From positions 124,001-188,000 of the forward strand of contig NZ_AP022576.1 of the NCBI RefSeq assembly GCF_010730355.1: DNA of 64,000 bases, given 5' to 3'. The position numbers and the translations under genes were made by a program. Every line of letters starts with the position of its first letter. The stretch's first letter is position 1. This stretch comes from Mycobacterium florentinum (GTDB lineage: Bacteria > Actinomycetota > Actinomycetes > Mycobacteriales > Mycobacteriaceae). The notes beneath the pieces were generated by a model. That model saw nothing but the letters and a program-made list of their open reading frames with translations, did no database searches and had not been told where the DNA came from. Shown here piece by piece: positions 59,041 through 64,000 of this stretch.

Positions 59041-61170
59041 TCACCGTGGCGCGGTGTGCAGCTGCCAGTCCTCGGGCATGCGCAGTATCTTGACCGTCTC
59101 ACCCTCGGCCTCCAGGTCGACCGCGATGTTCCCAAGGCGTAGGTCGGTCAGCACGACGCGGCCCCACGCCTCCGGCAGATGCGGCGATACCGCTATTTGG
59201 CGGTGCGGCGTGTGCGGCTCGAGTCCCAGGAACGATCTGAGCAGTAGGACTGGCGCGGCGCTGGACCAGGCTTGCGGTGAGCATGAGGTGGGGTACGGGA
59301 TGGGTGCGCGGAATTGTGATCGGGGAAATCCGCAGTACAGTTCGGGCAGCCGGGCCCCGAACGCGTCGGCGGCATCCAGCAGGCCGGCGGCTAATCGTTG
59401 GGCCAGGGCCAGGGCGCCGGGCACGTGGCGGTAGCGCAGCAGTCCGGCGACCGCGATCGCGGTGTCGTGTGGCCAGACCGCGCCGTTGTGGTAGCTCATG
59501 GGGTTGTAGGCACCCATCGTGGTGGCCAGGGTGCGCAGCCCGAACCCGGAGTCCATCTGATCGGTTGCCAGGTGTTCGACGAGCGCCGCGGCGTGCTCGT
59601 CGGTCGCGATGCCGGTCCACAGGCAATGAGCGACGTTGCTGGTCAACGCATCGACGGGGTGTTTGTGTCCGTCCAGAGCGACTGCGTACCACCCGTGTTG
59701 CGGTAGCCAGAACGTCTCGAGGAACCGGGTCCGTAGTGTTTGAGCGCTCTCACGCAGTTGTGCGGCCCGGGCGATGTCGTCGAACGCCTCGGCGAGTTCG
59801 GCGCGTGCCAGTAGCGCTGCGTAGTAATAGCCCTGTACCTCGCACAGCGCGACCGGCGGCTCGGCGCTGCGACCACCTGCATCGTTTATGCCATCGAAGC
59901 TGTCTTTCCAGCCCTGGTTGATCAGGCCACGGTCGGTGGCACGCTGGTATTCGACGAACCCGTCGCCGTCGCGATCGCCATAACGCTCGGCCCACGCCAG
60001 CGCGGCGTCGGCCGCCGGCAGTAGGGCGCGCACCGCCGATTCGTCGGCACCCCAGCGCCAAGCTTCGGCCAGCAGCATCACGAACAACAGGGTGGCATCC
60101 ACCGACCCGTAATAGATGGCACCGCCGAGCACATCGGTGCTGGCCGGGCCGCGGCGGATCTCATGCATGATCCGCCCGGGCTCTTCTTCGGTGATCGGTT
60201 CGACGCGCCGGCCCTGCACCGCGGCCAGCTGCTGCAGGGTGCCCATCGACAGCCCGACATCCAGCGGCAACGCCATCCACGCGGTCAGCAGGCTGTCGCG
60301 GCCGAACAGCGTCATGAACCAGGGCGCTCCGGCGGCCACAAACGACCGGCCGCGCCCCGTCTCGTCGTGCATCAGCAGCGCGCCGAGGTCGCTTTCGGTC
60401 TGGCGCAGCACCTCGGTGAGCACGCGATGGCCGGCCTCAACGGTCGTCGCCGTATCCCGCCAGGCCTCCAGTCTGCGTGCCGGGGCGCTGGACTCCAGAT
60501 TCTCGCCGCGACGGAATCGAGCCCTGACGGTCTTGTTGGCCCACGTCGGCTCGGCGTGTATCTCGGTGTGCCATGCCTGGCCCGCCGGCACCACCACCCG
60601 CCACGTCAGCAACCCCGGTGACACCATCGGCTCACCAGAGGCGGTTACGGTCAGGCCGCGGAGGCGATCGCCCCACTCGCGCAGCGCGAGTTCGCCGTCG
60701 ACGACCGCGACCTCGGCGCCACCGGGCGCCGCCCGTCCCTCCTTAACCGAGAACAGGTCGGCGAAGTCGGCATCGACATGCAACTCGAGGACCACCACGG
60801 TGGGTTCGTGGTCGAGGTTGTGCACCGAAATGGTCTCGCGTAGCCCATCGGCCACCAACCGCTCCCTCACCAGCAGAAGCGTGCTGTCGACGCCGCCGCC
60901 GTGCGGCGCGCGGCGCAGAATGAATTGCGTCGCAAACGCCGCCGACGGCTGCACCGACAACGGTTCGGGCGCCTGACCGTCGACCCTGAGCTCCCACTTC
61001 GACAACACCCGCGCGTCGCGGAAGAACAACCCATGCGGGCGCCCCACCACGATGTCGCCCTGGCAATCGGACAGACAAAACGTCGCCCCTTCCACCAACG
61101 TGACGGTGGCAGACCCCGCCCCGATGCGCGCCGGCGCACCGGTGTTGAACGCCGCGGGCGGCGCCGTCAT
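59041..61170 (-). CDS. Glycogen-debranching/amylo-alpha-1,6-glucosidase-like glycosidase
   Basis: A 709-aa cytoplasmic protein. The N-terminal beta-sandwich (about 20-215) matches the bacterial glycogen-debranching N-terminal domain: GATFCLSDCQGDIVVGRPHG and GLFFRDARVLSKWEL. The C-terminal (alpha/alpha)6 barrel (about 255-690) has PWFMTLFGRDSLLTAWMALP, FVEYQRATDRGLINQGWKDS, and MSYHNGAVWPHDTAIAVAGL, the GH63/GH133-type core where Asp and Glu act in hydrolysis. The substrate may be an alpha-glucan or a glycoside made by the neighbour. Its start overlaps the glycosyltransferase stop by 4 nt, so both are translated from the CIRCE-controlled mRNA. Confidence 0.88.
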   Translation of the reverse strand: MTAPPAAFNTGAPARIGAGSATVTLVEGATFCLSDCQGDIVVGRPHGLFFRDARVLSKWELRVDGQAPEPLSVQPSAAFATQFILRRAPHGGGVDSTLLLVRERLVADGLRETISVHNLDHEPTVVVLELHVDADFADLFSVKEGRAAPGGAEVAVVDGELALREWGDRLRGLTVTASGEPMVSPGLLTWRVVVPAGQAWHTEIHAEPTWANKTVRARFRRGENLESSAPARRLEAWRDTATTVEAGHRVLTEVLRQTESDLGALLMHDETGRGRSFVAAGAPWFMTLFGRDSLLTAWMALPLDVGLSMGTLQQLAAVQGRRVEPITEEEPGRIMHEIRRGPASTDVLGGAIYYGSVDATLLFVMLLAEAWRWGADESAVRALLPAADAALAWAERYGDRDGDGFVEYQRATDRGLINQGWKDSFDGINDAGGRSAEPPVALCEVQGYYYAALLARAELAEAFDDIARAAQLRESAQTLRTRFLETFWLPQHGWYAVALDGHKHPVDALTSNVAHCLWTGIATDEHAAALVEHLATDQMDSGFGLRTLATTMGAYNPMSYHNGAVWPHDTAIAVAGLLRYRHVPGALALAQRLAAGLLDAADAFGARLPELYCGFPRSQFRAPIPYPTSCSPQAWSSAAPVLLLRSFLGLEPHTPHRQIAVSPHLPEAWGRVVLTDLRLGNIAVDLEAEGETVKILRMPEDWQLHTAPR

Positions 61171-62354
61171 GCGGTGGCCTTCTCTCCCGGCGACTCACGC
61201 CGCCCGGATATCGGCTTCATCGTCGCCCGGGTCGTCTCGTTGCCGCCCAGCAGCCGGTGATAGATCTTCTCGTATCCCGAACCCAACTGGCCCACACCGA
61301 AGTTCGCCGCGACATGGCGACGGCAGGCATGCGGGTCCAGGCTGCCCGCGCGCTCGATCGCGGCCGCCAGCTGGGCTGGCCGCTCGCAAATCACACCTGT
61401 GACCCCGTCGACGACCACCTCAGGCACCGCGCCGCCACGCAACGCCACCACCGGTGTGCCGCAGGCCATCGCCTCGATCATCACTACCCCGAACGGTTCC
61501 TCCCATTGGATCGGAAACAGCAGACACCGCGCGCCGGCGAGCAGTTTGCGCTTGCTGGCCGCGTCGGCCTCGCCGAACACGTGATCGCTGCTGGCCAGCA
61601 GCGGACGCACCCGCTCATCGAAGTAGGCCTTCTCCGCCGGTTCGTTGCACTTGCCGGCCAACACGAGCGGGATGCCCGCGTCGTGCGCGGCTTGCACGGC
61701 AAGATGCGCACCTTTGTACGGGGCGAAGCGGCCCAAGAACAGCGCGTAATCGTCCTTGTCGGATTGAAACGGCCACTGCTCGATCTGCAGCGCATTATGC
61801 ACGCGCCCAACCCAATTCAGGTCCGGGGCCAACTCGCGCTGGCGATCACTGATGGCTACCAGCGCGACGTCGTCGCCCAGCTCGCGATAGTACGGGTACA
61901 GGTCCTTGTCGATGGGGCCATGCACCGTCACCACCGTCGACAATCCCAGCTCGTGGTAGACGGGCACGTTGAGCACACCGGCGAAGGTGTGATCGTGAAC
62001 GATGTCGATCCGCTCGGCCGCGGCGATCCGCGCGATGGTGCTGCGCACCTTCAGTGCGTGCATGACCTCTGGGTAGGGTTCGCCTAGCCGATCGGGAAGC
62101 GTCTGATCCCACACCGGCACAAACCTTGCCGTCGTGCCCGGTTGCCCAGCCCCCACCACCGTCACATCGTGGCCACGGGCGACCAGCGCATCAGCAAGAT
62201 CGGCGAGCACCGCCTCCACACCGCCGTAAGCCTTGGGCGGAATGTCGAAATACGGGGGCGCGACCTGCACAATCCGTAACCGCTGGGCCTGGCCATCGGC
62301 TCGGGAATCCATCGAGGCGCACTGCACCCCCTGAACGAAGTCGATGCTGCGCAT
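61167..62354 (-). CDS. GT4 family glycosyltransferase under a CIRCE element
   Basis: A GT-B retaining glycosyltransferase of 395 aa. N-terminal QVAPPYFDIPPKAYGGVEAV is the acceptor-side glycine loop. IDIVHDHTFAGVLNVPVYHE and the donor motif EEPFGVVMIEAMACGTPVVA (E-x7-E) follow, typical of GT4 enzymes that use nucleotide sugars. The acceptor is unknown. ATG 62354 has AGGAGG (complement at 62364-62369). A perfect CIRCE lies 34-60 nt upstream. Operon with the debranching-like enzyme suggests synthesis or remodelling of a glucan or compatible glycoside during heat stress, which is inference. Confidence 0.9.
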   Translation of the reverse strand: MRSIDFVQGVQCASMDSRADGQAQRLRIVQVAPPYFDIPPKAYGGVEAVLADLADALVARGHDVTVVGAGQPGTTARFVPVWDQTLPDRLGEPYPEVMHALKVRSTIARIAAAERIDIVHDHTFAGVLNVPVYHELGLSTVVTVHGPIDKDLYPYYRELGDDVALVAISDRQRELAPDLNWVGRVHNALQIEQWPFQSDKDDYALFLGRFAPYKGAHLAVQAAHDAGIPLVLAGKCNEPAEKAYFDERVRPLLASSDHVFGEADAASKRKLLAGARCLLFPIQWEEPFGVVMIEAMACGTPVVALRGGAVPEVVVDGVTGVICERPAQLAAAIERAGSLDPHACRRHVAANFGVGQLGSGYEKIYHRLLGGNETTRATMKPISGRRESPGEKATA

Positions 62355-62387
62355 TCGGGTTTTCCTCCTCTTCCACTTTCACCGGCG

Positions 62388-62414
62388 TTAGCACTCTCAT
62401 TCGCTGAGTGCTAA
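62388..62414 (-). promoter_or_regulatory. Perfect CIRCE element (HrcA operator)
   Basis: TTAGCACTC (62388-62396), 9-nt spacer, GAGTGCTAA (62406-62414): an exact match to the CIRCE consensus bound by HrcA, normally found before groES, groEL and hrcA. Here it precedes a glycosyltransferase-glycosidase operon. Confidence 0.92.
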
Positions 62415-62720
62415 TTATGGCGCAGGATGGACCCGTCCGCTACCGCGTCTCGGCACCTCCGGCCCTTGTCCAGCGACGCCGGTCAGCGCAAGTGTGACCA
62501 CCCAAGGCGCAACTCGGCGATGCCGCGACAATGGCCGCCCGGGCACGAGGTTTTTCTCTCCCAGCATTCCGTGGATGCGGTGCAAGTCGCTATGGCAGAC
62601 GCCGCAGTAGTCAACCCGCACCGCGACATCGTCGGGGTGCAACTCGCGGCGCTCGATTGTTACGAGAGTCAGTGCGTTGCTGGTCTGGTCCTGACTCTGC
62701 CAACCGGTCGTGATTCTCAC
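62415..62720 (-). pseudogene. Truncated zinc alcohol dehydrogenase (N-terminal remnant)
   Basis: From GTG 62720 the frame reads about 101 codons. TLVTIERRELHPDDVAVRVD and YCGVCHSDLHRIHG are the N-terminus of a CAD-type zinc alcohol dehydrogenase, with the catalytic zinc Cys in GVCHSD. After NLVPGR (about 62550) the expected GHE zinc motif and all later domains are missing. The frame ends at TTA (62415-62417), touching the CIRCE. About 250 codons were deleted, possibly bringing the CIRCE operon to this place. Not functional. Confidence 0.78.
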
Positions 62721-62736
62721 GCGTGATCCTCTCGAC

Positions 62737-62792
62737 TCAAAACGGAATCTTGATTCAAGATAACATGAATCGGAACATAGATTCCGTTTTGA
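62737..62792. promoter_or_regulatory. Nested inverted-repeat operator between ADH remnant and TetR
   Basis: Outer arms of 14 bp are perfect: TCAAAACGGAATCT (62737-62750) and AGATTCCGTTTTGA (62779-62792). Inside them GATTC (62752-62756) and GAATC (62767-62771) form a second inverted pair. This is a probable double TetR site covering the divergent promoters. Confidence 0.75.
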
Positions 62793-62804
62793 TAGGGTGT
62801 GCTT

Positions 62805-63437
62805 GTGCCCGCCCAGAAGAACCCGCCGGCAGTCGCTCGCCGCCCGCGCCGTGATGCGCTGCGAAACGACGCGGCTGTCATTGCGGCAGCGCGCAGTGTG
62901 TTTGCTGAGCAGGGGCCGCAAGCGAGCATGGAGTCGATCGCCGCCCGCGCTGGGCTCGGGGTGGGGACGATCTACCGGCGGTTCGTGGGAAAAGATGCAT
63001 TACTCGACGCGATCGCGCAACTGTTCGTCGACGAACTCGACGACGCCGCTACAGCAGCACTCAAGGACCCCGATCCCGGCGCGGGATTGCAACGATTTCT
63101 CGAATTTGTCGTCGCCTTCAATGCCGAAAAACTCCGGTATGCCGCCGCACTGGCGGATCGCGTCACCAGTGCGGACGCCACCGCGAGAACCAGCGATAAA
63201 GTACGACAGCTCACTTCGAAGGCCGTTGAGGCAGGTGCGCTCGCACCTCACGTGACTGCCGAGGACATCAAGGCGCTGATCGTCGCAATTCGGGGAGTGG
63301 TGGCGGCCTCCCATGGCGGGGATGAGGTCGCGTGGCGACGCTTCGTGCGCATCCACCTCGTCGGGCTCCGCGCCAACGCACTGACTGACACCGACAACAT
63401 GTCCTCGCCGAGGCCTGACGAGACTTCGTCAAGTTGA
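62805..63437 (+). CDS. TetR family regulator, divergent from the ADH remnant
   Basis: A 210-aa regulator with a typical N-terminal domain: AARSVFAEQGPQASMESIAA, then RAGLGVGTIYRRFVGKDALL (helix-turn-helix). The C-terminal domain (about 80-205) resembles TetR proteins that control oxidoreductase genes. GTG 62805 (VPAQKNPPAVARRPRR) or GTG 62799 is the start. The nested palindrome lies immediately upstream. Its natural partner, the alcohol dehydrogenase, is decayed, so the regulator may now control other genes or be on its way to loss. Confidence 0.88.
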   Translation: MPAQKNPPAVARRPRRDALRNDAAVIAAARSVFAEQGPQASMESIAARAGLGVGTIYRRFVGKDALLDAIAQLFVDELDDAATAALKDPDPGAGLQRFLEFVVAFNAEKLRYAAALADRVTSADATARTSDKVRQLTSKAVEAGALAPHVTAEDIKALIVAIRGVVAASHGGDEVAWRRFVRIHLVGLRANALTDTDNMSSPRPDETSSS

Positions 63438-63634
63438 TCGGGCCAGCGCCCAGCGCTCGCTTGAAGATCGCTCCACAACTGCGGCAGTACACCGGCAACT
63501 GCCGACGTGAGTCGTGTCGCCGGATGTGTCCGAGGGGGGACTTGTCCACCTGCGACACGAGTCCTGACCTGGCGAATCGGTACCTGATCGTCGTCCGCTG
63601 CCGGGCTGACGCACTCTAACGTCGAGCGGTCGGG
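63438..63634. other. Short gap before the VapC-like gene
   Basis: About 200 bp between convergent genes. A minus-strand frame with VYCRSCGAIFKRALG hints at a CxxC zinc ribbon, but it runs antisense into the TetR gene and has no other support. Nothing is annotated. Confidence 0.35.
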
Positions 63635-64000
63635 TTAGGGGTCGAGTTGAGCGGGGGCGACGCGGCACCCGGCGGCTTGGGCTCCGGTGTGCAGGCGTCG
63701 GTCCCAGACGGCGACGATCAGGCCGGGTTCACCGACAGCCAACGCGCTGGCCAGATGAACAGCGTCGGCTCCGCGCAAGGCATGGGCGCGGGCGAGGCGG
63801 CCGGCGTGCTGTTCAATCGTCGCGTTGAGTTCGACTGGGCGGGTGGCGGCCCAGAAGTCCTCCCAGTCACGCTCGGCGTCGGCGAGCTCGGATTCGGTGA
63901 GGTCGTGATTGCGGGCCGCTGCGGCGAGCGCGGCGCGGACTTCGGGGTAGGCCAGGCGGCTGGACAATGCGGCATCGCAGCCGTCCCATAGCGCGGACGC
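63635..64000 (-). CDS. VapC-like PIN-domain toxin, 5' end outside the window
   Basis: The frame is open to the window edge, giving at least 121 aa. SSRLAYPEVRAALAAAARNHD, AHALRGADAVHLASALAVGE (acidic pair of the PIN active site) and VAVWDRRLHTGAQAAG (last Asp) match VapC toxins, which cut RNA such as tRNA. The first active-site Asp (LDTSAL region) would lie outside. The vapB antitoxin would be expected just beyond 64000 and cannot be seen. Confidence 0.82.
   Translation of the reverse strand, partial: ASALWDGCDAALSSRLAYPEVRAALAAAARNHDLTESELADAERDWEDFWAATRPVELNATIEQHAGRLARAHALRGADAVHLASALAVGEPGLIVAVWDRRLHTGAQAAGCRVAPAQLDP

Noticed and set aside
54250..62400. HspR HAIR sites (CTTGAGT-N7-ACTCAAG) in the stress island
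   Set aside because: None recognised by eye on either strand. The HspR-like protein may use another site.
62737..62792. Perfect 14-bp inverted repeats as ends of an insertion element
   Set aside because: Only 28 bp lie between the arms, there is no transposase nearby, and the place between divergent genes beside a TetR gene fits an operator.
63268..63558. Minus-strand frame with a CxxC motif near the end of the TetR gene
   Set aside because: Mostly antisense to TetR, with no further zinc-ribbon features.

Overview
The window is about 67% GC, most genes start with GTG or ATG, and genes are packed tightly. It carries a PPE protein, PknL, MptA, PimB', MurX, Wag31 and no ftsA. This indicates a Mycobacterium, most likely a slow-growing non-tuberculous species. 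The gene order follows, inverted, the M. tuberculosis H37Rv stretch from trpD (Rv2192c) to Rv2143. I compared with H37Rv from memory, not by a search. || Region 1 (1-15911): the 3' end of trpD, a DnaQ/GIY-YIG nuclease, a small CxxC protein, the RipC peptidoglycan hydrolase, a secreted HExxH peptidase-like protein, PimB', FadD15, two START-like proteins, an ArsA-like ATPase, a PlsC-like acyltransferase, an alpha(1-2) mannosyltransferase, a membrane protein, RNase AS and AroG. Most of these serve the envelope: phosphatidylinositol mannosides, lipoarabinomannan and peptidoglycan turnover. || Region 2 (15908-21200): an insertion between aroG and pknL that I do not recall from H37Rv. It holds an FAD monooxygenase, an orphan PPE gene, a decayed small lipoprotein gene, an O-methyltransferase and a TetR regulator. 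The same palindrome (TTTCAA-N6-TTGAAA) lies before the regulator and before the methyltransferase. || Region 3 (21222-28827): pknL with its partner Rv2175c, mptA, idsA2, an Rv2172c-type reductase, lppM, a GNAT acetyltransferase and a DUF3040 protein. || Region 4 (28828-52763): the division and cell wall cluster, mraZ-rsmH-ftsL-pbpB, then a truncated TauE gene and a TetR gene, then murE-murF-mraY-murD-ftsW-murG-murC-ftsQ-ftsZ-pgeF-yggS-sepF-yggT-wag31. Many neighbours overlap by 4 nt, so translational coupling is likely. Four TGGGG-type MraZ boxes at an exact 10-bp period precede mraZ. || Region 5 (52849-62720): an accessory stress island with an RclA-like flavoprotein, a frameshifted isochorismatase remnant, an HspR-like MerR regulator, a small acidic protein, an ANTAR protein, two Hsp20 chaperones, an MFS transporter, and a two-gene operon (GT4 glycosyltransferase plus glycogen-debranching-like glycosidase). 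A perfect CIRCE element (HrcA operator) precedes that operon and a degenerate CIRCE precedes the second hsp20. This is the most notable signal in the window: carbohydrate enzymes apparently placed under heat-shock control. || Region 6 (62415-64000): a truncated alcohol dehydrogenase facing an intact TetR gene across a perfect 14-bp inverted repeat, and the end of a VapC-like PIN toxin gene cut by the window edge.
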